DNA of 64,000 nt from Phenylobacterium sp. (GTDB taxonomy: Bacteria; Pseudomonadota; Alphaproteobacteria; Caulobacterales; Caulobacteraceae). Shown here in pieces: positions 1-8,106 of this stretch (its first letter is position 1; every line of letters starts with the position of its first letter). A model generated the notes under the pieces. It was not told where the DNA came from. It was given only the letters and a program-made list of their open reading frames with translations, and ran no database searches. The stretch lies in assembly GCF_004297125.1 (NCBI RefSeq), contig NZ_SCVD01000025.1, forward strand, positions 124,001 through 188,000, read 5' to 3'. A program made the position numbers and the translations under genes.

Positions 1-2436
1 CTGAAGCGCCGCACCGCCGAGCGGCGCGAGGCGAAGGCCGACGCGCCCGACCTGTTCGCGGACTTCAACGGCATCGAGCCGGACCAGCGCGCCGAGTTTT
101 ACCTCCACGACCAGCACTGGTCGAACCGCATGATCCTGGGCGACAGCCTGCAGGTCATGGCCAGCCTGTCAGAGCGCGAGAGCCTGAAAGGCAAGGTGCA
201 GTGCATCTATTTCGACCCGCCCTATGGCATCAAGTTCAACTCGAACTGGCAGGTCTCAACTCAGTCGCGCGACGTGAAGGATGGCAAGCAAACCGACATC
301 AGTCGCGAGCCCGAGCAAGTAAAGGCCTTCCGCGACACGTGGAAAGACGGCATCCACAGCTACCTGACCTATTTGCGTGACCGCCTGACCGCGATGCGCG
401 AGTTGCTAAGCGAGAGCGGGTCGATCTTCGTCCAGATAGGCGATGAGAATGTGCACCGCGTGCGGGCAGTAATGGATGAAGTGTTTGGCGCTGAAAACTA
501 CGTTCTCGCCATCGCCGCGCAAACCACGGGTAGCCAAGCGGGTAGTTTCATCCAAGCAACTAATGACTATATTCTCTGGTATTCGAAGCAGAGGAAGCAA
601 ACGGAATCCAAGTTCCGGCCGTTGTTTGTGCCGCGAAAGAAGGGTGAAGATGAACAGCCGTCCGCAAACCCTTTAACTTCGGACGGCGTGAGGCCGGACT
701 CGACTGTGTCATACACGTTCCAAGGCAAGACATATCATCCGGGAGCCAAGAATCACTGGAAGGTATTGCCTCGTGGATTGGATCGCGTTGCCAAGGCAGA
801 CCGTCTCATTGCCCAAAATACTCAGATTCGGTTTGCATTTTTTCACTCCGACTATCCAGTAACCCGGCTGAACGGAGTATGGGCGGATCTTGGGGGTGCC
901 ACAGACAAGGTCTACGTTGTTCAGACCACACGCAAACTAATCGAACGCTGCATACTGATGGCGACCGACCCTGGCGACCTCGTACTCGATCCCACCTGCG
1001 GTTCAGGCACGACAGCCTATGTTGCGGAGCAATGGGGTCGCCGTTGGATTACGATTGACACCAGCCGCGTTGCCTTAGCCCTAGCCCGTACGCGGCTCAT
1101 GTCCGCGCGCTACCCTTGGTATCTGCTCGCTGACAGTCGGGATGGCCGCGCGAAGGAAGCCGCCCTCACTCAGACGATTCCGTCAGAAACGGAGTCGCAC
1201 GACGATATCAGGCAAGGCTTTGTCTATGAGCGTGTCCCGCACATCACGCTGGGGGAAATCGCCAATAACCCGCTGATCGACGACGTTTGGGAGAAGTGGC
1301 AGGTGGTGCTGGAGCCGCTGCGCGCTGAGTTGAACGCCGCTGCTGGCGAAACCTGGGAACACTGGCAGATCCCCCGTGAATTGCCGGCGACTGCGCATGT
1401 CTCCGCGGTCAAGCCGCATGCGGAGTGGTGGAAGGCCCGGATCGCCCGTCAGCGCGACATGGACGATGCAATCCGAGCACGTTCCGCCCCGGAACACCTC
1501 TATGACAAGCCCTACGTCGATCCGGCTCGCGTTCGCGTCGCTGGGCCCTTCACGGTCGAGAGCCTCTCGCCGCACCGCGTTCTCCCCGCCGGCGAGGAAG
1601 AACTGATCGAGACATTTGACGCTGCCGACGGCAAACGCGCCGCTGCTGACGCCGATCTTGCGGGCACCGACTTCGCTGCCATCGTCATAGACTACCTGAG
1701 GGCCGAGGGCGTCAAACAGCAGGCCAGGGACGACCGCATTACCTTCGAGAGCATTACGCCCTGGCCTGGCAATTTTCTTGGGGCCGCCGCAACCTTCAGC
1801 GAAGGCGAGTCCGGGCCCCAGCGTCGCGCCGCGATCCTGATTGGCCCAGAGTACGGCACCATCGGCCGACAGGATCTGATCGCCGCAGCGCGCGAGGCGG
1901 TCGACAACCGCTTCGACGTGTTGATCGCCTGCGCCTTCAACTTCGACGCGCACTCGTCCGAGCTCGGCAGTCTCGGCGGACTCACAATCCTCAAGGCGCG
2001 GATGAACCCCGACATGCATATGTCGGAGGAACTCAAGAACACCGGGCGCGGCAACATGTTCGTCGTGTTTGGCGAACCTGACGTTGAGATCATCGACGAC
2101 GGCGGCCCGGAGCTTAGGGTCAAGGTCAAGGGCATCGACGTCTTCGACCCGAACACCGGCGATATCCGATCGAGCGACACCAAGGGCATCGCGGCCTGGT
2201 TTATCGACACCGACTACAATGAGGAAAGCTTCTTCGTCCGGCACGCCTATTTCCTGGGGGCCAACGACCCCTACAAGAACCTGAAGACAGCGCTGCAGGC
2301 AGAGATCGACCCTGACGCCTGGGCGACGCTCTATTCAGACACTTCCCGTCCCTTCCCGAGGCCGGCCGGCCGACGCATCGCAGTAAAGGTCATCAACCAC
2401 TTCGGCGACGAGGTGATGAAAGTGTTCGGGGTTTGA
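1..2436 (+). CDS. Site-specific DNA (adenine-N6) methyltransferase, 5' end outside the window
   Basis: The frame is open from the first base; the first ATG at 130 is internal, because the 43 codons before it (hydrophilic, ending LHDQHWSNRMILGDS) read like typical Mod-protein sequence. The catalytic DPPY motif is at 214-225 and the AdoMet-binding motif DPTCGSGTT at 988-1014, the IV-before-I order of beta-class N6-adenine methyltransferases such as type III Mod subunits. Between them (about 480-900) lies a target-recognition segment with clearly lower GC. About 470 residues follow the AdoMet motif, longer than a plain Mod, and I do not recognise that part. The helicase gene starts 3 nt after the stop, so the two are probably co-translated. 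Modification in a defence system is inferred from the context; no restriction nuclease is visible here. Confidence 0.88.
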   Translation: MKRRTAERREAKADAPDLFADFNGIEPDQRAEFYLHDQHWSNRMILGDSLQVMASLSERESLKGKVQCIYFDPPYGIKFNSNWQVSTQSRDVKDGKQTDISREPEQVKAFRDTWKDGIHSYLTYLRDRLTAMRELLSESGSIFVQIGDENVHRVRAVMDEVFGAENYVLAIAAQTTGSQAGSFIQATNDYILWYSKQRKQTESKFRPLFVPRKKGEDEQPSANPLTSDGVRPDSTVSYTFQGKTYHPGAKNHWKVLPRGLDRVAKADRLIAQNTQIRFAFFHSDYPVTRLNGVWADLGGATDKVYVVQTTRKLIERCILMATDPGDLVLDPTCGSGTTAYVAEQWGRRWITIDTSRVALALARTRLMSARYPWYLLADSRDGRAKEAALTQTIPSETESHDDIRQGFVYERVPHITLGEIANNPLIDDVWEKWQVVLEPLRAELNAAAGETWEHWQIPRELPATAHVSAVKPHAEWWKARIARQRDMDDAIRARSAPEHLYDKPYVDPARVRVAGPFTVESLSPHRVLPAGEEELIETFDAADGKRAAADADLAGTDFAAIVIDYLRAEGVKQQARDDRITFESITPWPGNFLGAAATFSEGESGPQRRAAILIGPEYGTIGRQDLIAAAREAVDNRFDVLIACAFNFDAHSSELGSLGGLTILKARMNPDMHMSEELKNTGRGNMFVVFGEPDVEIIDDGGPELRVKVKGIDVFDPNTGDIRSSDTKGIAAWFIDTDYNEESFFVRHAYFLGANDPYKNLKTALQAEIDPDAWATLYSDTSRPFPRPAGRRIAVKVINHFGDEVMKVFGV

Positions 2437-2439
2437 GGG

Positions 2440-4500
2440 GTGAACTTCCTCATCGCCGACACCTTCACGGCCTCGTTCAACCGCCTGTCCGGGCAGGACC
2501 AGAAGGCGGTGAAAGCGAGCGTGTTCGACCTGCAGATGGACCCGACGGGCAACGGGCTCCAGCTTCACCGCATCGACAAGAGCAAGGACCCGAACTTCTG
2601 GTCGGTGCGGGTGAACCGCGACGTCCGGTTAATCGTCCACAAGACCGGCGAATCCATGCTGGTCGCCTATGTCGACCATCACGACGACGCCTATTCGTGG
2701 GCCGAGCGGCGGCGAATCGAAGCGCATCCGCGCACCGGCGCGGTGCAGATCGTCGAAGTTCGCGAGCGGGTGGAAGAGGTCGCGGCACCTGAGACGCTTG
2801 ACTTCGTCATTCCCGAACCGCAGGTCGCCGACGCGCCTTTGCCGCAGCTCTTCGCTTCGTTGGACGACGACGGGCTACTGTCGGTCGGCGTCCCAGCGGA
2901 TTGGCTGGCCGACGTCCGCGCCGCGACCGAAGACACCTTCTTCGCCCTCGCCGAGCATCTTCCGGCCGAGTCCTCTGAAGCTTTGCTTGAATACGCCGCG
3001 ACCGGCCTGCTGCCGAAGCCCCCGCCGGCCGCCGCCGATCCCTTTACCCATCCCGATGCGTTGCGCCGCATCCGGCCGATCGCCGACCAAGAGGAGCTGG
3101 AGCAGGCGCTGGCTTTCCCGTGGGAGAAGTGGGGCGTCTTCCTCCATCCCTCGCAGCGCGAACTGACCGATCGCAGTTTCAACGGCCCAGCACGCGTGGC
3201 GGGCTCGGCAGGTACCGGCAAGACGATTGTCGCCATCCACCGAGCGGTCCGCTTGGCGCGAGAGAAGCCGAACGCGCGTGTTCTGCTCGCCTCCTTTTCG
3301 CAGCCGTTGGCCGATGCGATGGCGAAGAAGCTGCTGGTGCTGGCGCCGGAGACGGGCGGGATCATCCCTCGCATCACGACCGCATCGTTCCGGGGCATTG
3401 CCGAGCAGATGTACCAGCTCGAATACGGTGTCCGTCCGCGGATCGCCTCAGACCTCGTTCTGCGCGATCGGCTTGGCCTTGCTGCGAAGGAGCTGCAACT
3501 CAAGGGGTTTTCGGAGCGGTTCCTACTGTCCGAGTGGACGAACGTCATCGACGCCTGGGGCATAACGACCTTTGAGGCCTATGAGACGGTGCCGCGCATG
3601 GGCCGCAAGAGCCGGCTAGGACCCAACCAGCGCGCACGTCTCTGGCCAGTGTTCGAAGCGGTGAAGGCGGGTCTCGCCGCCGAGCGCTATACCACCTGGG
3701 CGCAGGTCTTCAGTGACTTGGCGGACCGCTTGGTCAGCCGATCTCGCCGGCCCTTCGACCACATCATCCTCGACGAAGCGCAGGACCTCGCGCCCGCCGA
3801 GTTGAGGTTCTTCGCCGCCATGGCGCCGGCCAAACCCGACGGGCTCTTTCTGGCCGGGGACGTGGGCCAGCGCATTTTCCAGCATCCTTTTTCTTGGGCC
3901 GGCCTGGGTGTCGAGGTTCGCGGCCGGTCGCACACGCTCAAGGTCTGCTACCGCACTTCGCAGCAGATCCGGCAAGCCGCCGATCACCTACTTCCGCTCG
4001 TGCTGCGCGACGTCGATGGCTTGGAGGACGAGCGGCGAGGCATCGTCTCAGTGTTCGACGGCCCCGCGCCCATCGTCGAGACCTTCTCCACCGCGGCCGA
4101 AGAAGCCGCCGCCGTCGGCAATGCCGTTGCGAGTTGGCTCGCTGAGGGCGTCGCCGCCCATGAGATCGGCATTTTCGTCCGAACCCCTGAGCTCGTCACC
4201 CGCGCTCGCGCGGCGTTGATGGGGATCGAAGGCGCTGCGGCCATCACGACCGCGCCGATGAACCTGGCAAAGGGGCTCGAATTCCGCGCCGTCTCGGTCA
4301 TGGCCTGCGACCAGGGCATCTTGCCGCTCGACGAGCGCGTTGCCGATGCCGCCGACGAGGCCGAGCTCGACGACATCTACGAGACTGAGCGTCGGCTTCT
4401 GTATGTCGCCTGCACACGGGCGCGAGAGCACCTGCTGCTGACCGGCGTGCTGCCCGCATCCGAGTATCTGAACGACTTCCGTGTCGGCGCTCGGCCATAG
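2440..4500 (+). CDS. UvrD/Rep-type SF1 helicase with N-terminal RelE/ParE-like domain
   Basis: The GTG start lies 3 nt after the methyltransferase stop. Residues 1-90 resemble the RelE/ParE toxin fold: a helical start, then FWSVRVNRDVRLIVHK and YVDHHDDAYSWAERR, the signature of HHDDAY-type RelE proteins. Residues 100-240 are an acidic, proline-rich linker region. The helicase follows: Walker A AGSAGTGKT near residue 254, Walker B ILDEAQDL near 445, motif III LAGDVGQRIF, and motif VI LLYVACTRAREHL near the C-terminus. All SF1 motifs look intact, so it should be an active ATP-dependent DNA translocase. No separate antitoxin gene is visible. The RelE-like domain may be a nuclease or only a nucleic-acid-binding part; this is not decided by sequence. 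Confidence 0.88.
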   Translation: MNFLIADTFTASFNRLSGQDQKAVKASVFDLQMDPTGNGLQLHRIDKSKDPNFWSVRVNRDVRLIVHKTGESMLVAYVDHHDDAYSWAERRRIEAHPRTGAVQIVEVRERVEEVAAPETLDFVIPEPQVADAPLPQLFASLDDDGLLSVGVPADWLADVRAATEDTFFALAEHLPAESSEALLEYAATGLLPKPPPAAADPFTHPDALRRIRPIADQEELEQALAFPWEKWGVFLHPSQRELTDRSFNGPARVAGSAGTGKTIVAIHRAVRLAREKPNARVLLASFSQPLADAMAKKLLVLAPETGGIIPRITTASFRGIAEQMYQLEYGVRPRIASDLVLRDRLGLAAKELQLKGFSERFLLSEWTNVIDAWGITTFEAYETVPRMGRKSRLGPNQRARLWPVFEAVKAGLAAERYTTWAQVFSDLADRLVSRSRRPFDHIILDEAQDLAPAELRFFAAMAPAKPDGLFLAGDVGQRIFQHPFSWAGLGVEVRGRSHTLKVCYRTSQQIRQAADHLLPLVLRDVDGLEDERRGIVSVFDGPAPIVETFSTAAEEAAAVGNAVASWLAEGVAAHEIGIFVRTPELVTRARAALMGIEGAAAITTAPMNLAKGLEFRAVSVMACDQGILPLDERVADAADEAELDDIYETERRLLYVACTRAREHLLLTGVLPASEYLNDFRVGARP

Positions 4501-4649
4501 GGCTCGCCTAGAAGCGCGCAGGTGCAGCGGTCCGCCCCCGCTGACGTTGGATCAACCGCCGCTATGCCGTTGAGCCGCATTTGTTGTTTTTGGCGCATCG
4601 TCAGAAGAGACCGGATGCTAGCCGTTCCCTGATCTCGCCTAGAACCGCT

Positions 4650-6293
4650 CTACGCCTTGTAGGACGGCTCAATGACCCGTTGGGGAGCGCCCGCTCCAAA
4701 GGATGTCATTGGTCGGGCTACGCGTGCGAAGTCCTCCGGGTCAAGACAGCCGCCGGCCACAACCGCCATCTGGTCGAAGACGTCGACGAAGTCCTGCGGT
4801 CGCGCGCTGAGCCACTCGGGATCTGCGTCGATCACGCTCAGACTGATACCAAGGCCATTCACGGTCAGAGCGTCGCCGCAGGCGTCGCGAAGGGCCCCTA
4901 GCCGCGAGCCGCCGCCGGTCAGAACTACCCGGCAGCGTCCGTTGAGCGAGCGCAAAGCTTCTTCACTAAGCTGGGCGAGCGAGTCTGCCATTGTCTTTTT
5001 CAGATCGCGGACGAAGGCCGTCACCTTGGTGTTCTGCTCGAGCTCAGCCTGAGTGACGTCCACCGATCCGTCATCGGACAGGAGAACTAGGGTGCCCTCC
5101 GGCGTGACTGTCAGAAGCTCACGCTTGATTTGCCGAACCTTCAAACGCAATTCGTTCAGATAGATCGTATGGGTCTGGCTTCCAGGTACGGCACCCGCCT
5201 TGGTGAGGATCAGATCGATCAGAGCTTCATCGATCCGGTCGCCCGCCTTGCGCAGGACCTTCATCGTCCCGGCAACAGGAGCGACCACAGGCCCGTCGCG
5301 TCCCGGCTGAACGACAAAAGCGCCAACGTCTGAGGTGCCGGCTCCAACATCGACCACCAGCATCAGCGTGCGGTTCGTCGTTTTATCGATTGCGCTTTGG
5401 GCGGCGGCCAAAGCCTCAGGAAGGCCGTCGCTGATGATGCCGGAGGGCAGCTCCTTAAGCTGTTCCACCGTTCGAAGCGCCGCCCAGGCTTCGGCGACCG
5501 GCACTCCTTCGCTCCAGCGGCCCTGGAAGGTATCTGCCAATACCTGTGCTTGAGCCAAGAGCGCCTTCATCAGGCCATCGACTTCCGCACCGCGCTGCGC
5601 CTGTTTGGCTTCGAGGCCTGGCAGCGTGTAGCGCCGCGGCGTATAGCGCGAGGCACCTTCGGCTTCGAGAGCCTGGCCCAATAGGTCGGTCAGATAAGCC
5701 AGGAAGAGCAGCACGCCATCGCGCAGGCTGAAGGCATAGGGTGTAATGTTGATCTCTGGCGGGATCACCGTGTAGTCGACCTGCTGGACCATCTCGCTGA
5801 TGTACCGCTTGATCGAGTCGAGGCGAGGCCGATTCGTCAGCAGGCTACGCGTAACGGCTTGAGGTCCGAAGAGAACCCTTCCGTTTTCGAAGAACAGAGA
5901 TGAAGAGACAGGGTAAATCTCCTCGGTTTCGCCGGCCAGTTTGCCCAGCGCCAATTCGATGAAGCCATCCGCCTTTTTAAGGTCGCCTAGACCGGCTTTC
6001 GAAAAGGCGGTCCCGAAGTCCAGGCACGCGATCAAGTCTTCGACTGGCTCGCTTTCACGCCAGGCTTCGGAAAGTGCAACGTTCGTTTCAACGGGCGGCG
6101 CCGGCGCGACCGCCGGCTCATCGACCACGGAAACGTCACTCTGGGCGCGCAGCAGTAGGCCGATCGCTGTGCGCAGAGCTTCGTGTTCACGCCGAGAAAC
6201 TGTCCCCGGAAGGCTGTATCGCAATCCGTCGGAGCTGGGCTCCAGGCGGTCACAAAGGCTTTCAATCAACTCCGCGGCGCGATCTGATTCCAA
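4650..6293 (-). CDS. Hsp70/actin-fold ATPase without substrate-binding domain
   Basis: This 547-residue protein has the three nucleotide-binding motifs of the Hsp70-actin superfamily: phosphate-1 CLDFGTAFSKAGL (about 90-102), phosphate-2 VVDVGAGTSDVGAF (about 313-327) and adenosine VVLTGGGSRLGAL (about 456-468). About 85 extra residues precede the ATPase. Only some 77 residues follow the adenosine motif, so the beta-sandwich substrate-binding domain of DnaK is missing. It is therefore not the housekeeping chaperone. Its gene follows the 6309-7730 gene after 15 nt, implying an operon and probably a complex. It converges on the helicase gene with 149 nt between the stops. A regulatory or switch role in a conflict system is an inference. 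Confidence 0.8.
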   Translation of the reverse strand: MESDRAAELIESLCDRLEPSSDGLRYSLPGTVSRREHEALRTAIGLLLRAQSDVSVVDEPAVAPAPPVETNVALSEAWRESEPVEDLIACLDFGTAFSKAGLGDLKKADGFIELALGKLAGETEEIYPVSSSLFFENGRVLFGPQAVTRSLLTNRPRLDSIKRYISEMVQQVDYTVIPPEINITPYAFSLRDGVLLFLAYLTDLLGQALEAEGASRYTPRRYTLPGLEAKQAQRGAEVDGLMKALLAQAQVLADTFQGRWSEGVPVAEAWAALRTVEQLKELPSGIISDGLPEALAAAQSAIDKTTNRTLMLVVDVGAGTSDVGAFVVQPGRDGPVVAPVAGTMKVLRKAGDRIDEALIDLILTKAGAVPGSQTHTIYLNELRLKVRQIKRELLTVTPEGTLVLLSDDGSVDVTQAELEQNTKVTAFVRDLKKTMADSLAQLSEEALRSLNGRCRVVLTGGGSRLGALRDACGDALTVNGLGISLSVIDADPEWLSARPQDFVDVFDQMAVVAGGCLDPEDFARVARPMTSFGAGAPQRVIEPSYKA

Positions 6294-6308
6294 GTCCGAC
6301 CCCCTTCC

Positions 6309-7730
6309 TCAGGTCGGCTCGACGAGCGCGGGCTGCACGACGACCGGAGGACCTTCGCCAACTTGGCGAATTACCGCAGGCTGCACAATGCGAACCTTCG
6401 CCGTTCGCGTGCCGGTCGCGCCGAGGCGATGGAGACTGGGGTCGAATTCGACGATATCGCCAGTCCCACCGTGCAGTCGAAGACCCCTGGTGGCGGCGAC
6501 CACACGGACGGATTGGATCACCTCATGGGCAAGCCTGCCAAACCGCGCCATGCCAGCGCCCGAGCCGCCCTCCAGCGTCGCCTCTTCAGTGTTCGTCGCC
6601 AGCTCCGCCTGTAGCGCTCGTACCGACAACATCGCTCTGGCAATCGCCGGATCGGCTTTGCGAAGAGAGGCTTCAGATGCGTTTTCTGAGGAGGAGGCAG
6701 GCGACTGACGAGCTCCGCCCGGGCCGGACCTGAGCCAGCCGCGGACCTCCTCAGGAATTCCAGGACGGTCATTGAGAATCCGGCGGGTTATCCTCAGGGC
6801 TTCGTCCCGCCCCAGAGTCGTTTCCAGAACCCTGAACAGGCCGTCGTCGGGAGTTGCTCGGAGGGCGAGCGTCTCCACGGCTTCGGATAGGCGGTCCAGA
6901 AGTGGGCCGAGATGCGGTGCCAACTCCTCAGGCCAGCGAGCCGGCGCGAACCATGCGCGTACCAACCTCAGGACGTCGTAAGACTCGGCCCGGAAGCTAG
7001 CAGCCAGACTTCCCCGCAAGAGCAGCAATAGGAAGGAGAGTACCTCGCGGGCCGTTTCAATCCTCAACTTGCGACTGTCGCTCGCATCGGCACTTCGCAC
7101 CAATCGAACCGTGAGGTCTGCAAGTACCACCGCCGCGTCGGGTCCGACCTCGACACTGAGGGACATCGTGGCACGAAGTCCGTTCAAGATCGCTCGAAGT
7201 TGTCGACTGTCGCGCTCGAAATCGCCGACCGCACGAACTTCAGCGAGGATCGCTACCAAAGCTTGCTGTATCGAACCTGTCTGGCTGACCAGGACTTGGG
7301 TGAACGCGTCCCGGGCTTTTGGTGCGCCATCGTCGAGAGCCAGGAACTCAGCGCTGTAGCTTACCGCCCAGGTAGGTCGAACCGCTTCTATCACGCGGGC
7401 CACGAAGAGACGCTCATCCGCCTCAGCCCATCCGGCAGCCGGTGGCAGAGGGTTGGACAGCACGTCCTCAAGCATTTGAACAAGTTGGGGTGAGATGGCT
7501 TTGACACCCCTTACGACCCGGCCCAGCGCGGCGACCGCCTCCAATCGCTCCTCGCCGGAGGCCGCGGCTTCAAGTAGCGCACGAATGCCGGTCTCCAGCC
7601 GGGGGTCGGGTTCGCGGGCCTGTGGTACATTCCAGGTGAACAGTGATTTGAGCGCGGCTGATCGCTCGCGGACCGTGTCGGCACGCGCGAATTGATCAAG
7701 CTTGCGGTCGATGTCCTCGGATCTTCCCAT
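6309..7730 (-). CDS. Helical partner protein of the Hsp70-like ATPase
   Basis: The protein has 473 residues and no transmembrane segment. It is mostly alpha-helical with many Leu/Ala heptad-like stretches, consistent with repeat-type scaffolds. Near the C-terminus (about 415-460) is a short beta-rich module with GGTGDIVEFDPSLHRLG followed by VRIVQPAVIRQ. I recall similar EFDP...H / V-R-V-x-x-P sequences in GrpE-like or Hsp70-associated proteins of defence clusters, but this is from memory. It is the first gene of a two-gene operon with the Hsp70-like gene. A nucleotide-exchange or adaptor function is a guess based on that neighbour. GC and codon use are less extreme than in the core chromosome, as expected for an island gene. 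Confidence 0.65.
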   Translation of the reverse strand: MGRSEDIDRKLDQFARADTVRERSAALKSLFTWNVPQAREPDPRLETGIRALLEAAASGEERLEAVAALGRVVRGVKAISPQLVQMLEDVLSNPLPPAAGWAEADERLFVARVIEAVRPTWAVSYSAEFLALDDGAPKARDAFTQVLVSQTGSIQQALVAILAEVRAVGDFERDSRQLRAILNGLRATMSLSVEVGPDAAVVLADLTVRLVRSADASDSRKLRIETAREVLSFLLLLLRGSLAASFRAESYDVLRLVRAWFAPARWPEELAPHLGPLLDRLSEAVETLALRATPDDGLFRVLETTLGRDEALRITRRILNDRPGIPEEVRGWLRSGPGGARQSPASSSENASEASLRKADPAIARAMLSVRALQAELATNTEEATLEGGSGAGMARFGRLAHEVIQSVRVVAATRGLRLHGGTGDIVEFDPSLHRLGATGTRTAKVRIVQPAVIRQVGEGPPVVVQPALVEPT

Positions 7731-8106
7731 GATGGCTTACATGCCTTGTCAATCACACAAGGCCAACTCTCCCCGGCTTACGGAACGACATGTGCATGCT
7801 CAAGGCGCGTTGGCGACGGCATGTTGGGGTGTTCAGTGGTCTCGACGATTCCGCGCCGACGGCGCATCGTCCGCGAGGAGGCTCAGCCGCTGGGGTGTCG
7901 AACTCTCCACCTTATTCCAGCGTCCAATCCTCAAGTGCGGCAGAGACACCCAAGTCCGGTCCGACCTGGTGCGCCAGCGGCGCGTCGGACCGGATGAGTC
8001 GTCAGGCGCCGGCGCGTCGAACTCGACGCTGCGATCCGGTCGCCTTCTGCTCAGCTGCTTTGCCGGAAGGGGATTTTCGACGTACCAATTCACCTGCGGA
8101 ATCCGT
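7731..8106. other. 376-bp gap in the island without a convincing gene
   Basis: Open frames exist on both strands but are Arg/Ser/Cys-rich and lack a Shine-Dalgarno sequence, so I do not call a gene. The gap must contain the promoter of the 6309-7730 operon and the 3' end of the integrase transcript. It also contains the palindrome at 7955-7994. Confidence 0.5.
7955..7994. repeat. 40-bp palindrome (nested hairpin) downstream of the integrase
   Basis: An 11-bp perfect inverted repeat, TCCGGTCCGAC at 7955-7965 and GTCGGACCGGA at 7984-7994, encloses a second small stem CTGG-tgcg-CCAG at 7966-7977. It lies about 110 nt past the integrase stop. No T-run follows on either strand, so a simple terminator is unlikely. 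It could be an RNA structure or a protein-binding site. Confidence 0.6.

Noticed and set aside
1183..2244. 353-codon open frame on the minus strand inside the methyltransferase gene
   Set aside because: It is a shadow of the real gene: the plus-strand frame has catalytic motifs and normal codon use, while this one has none.
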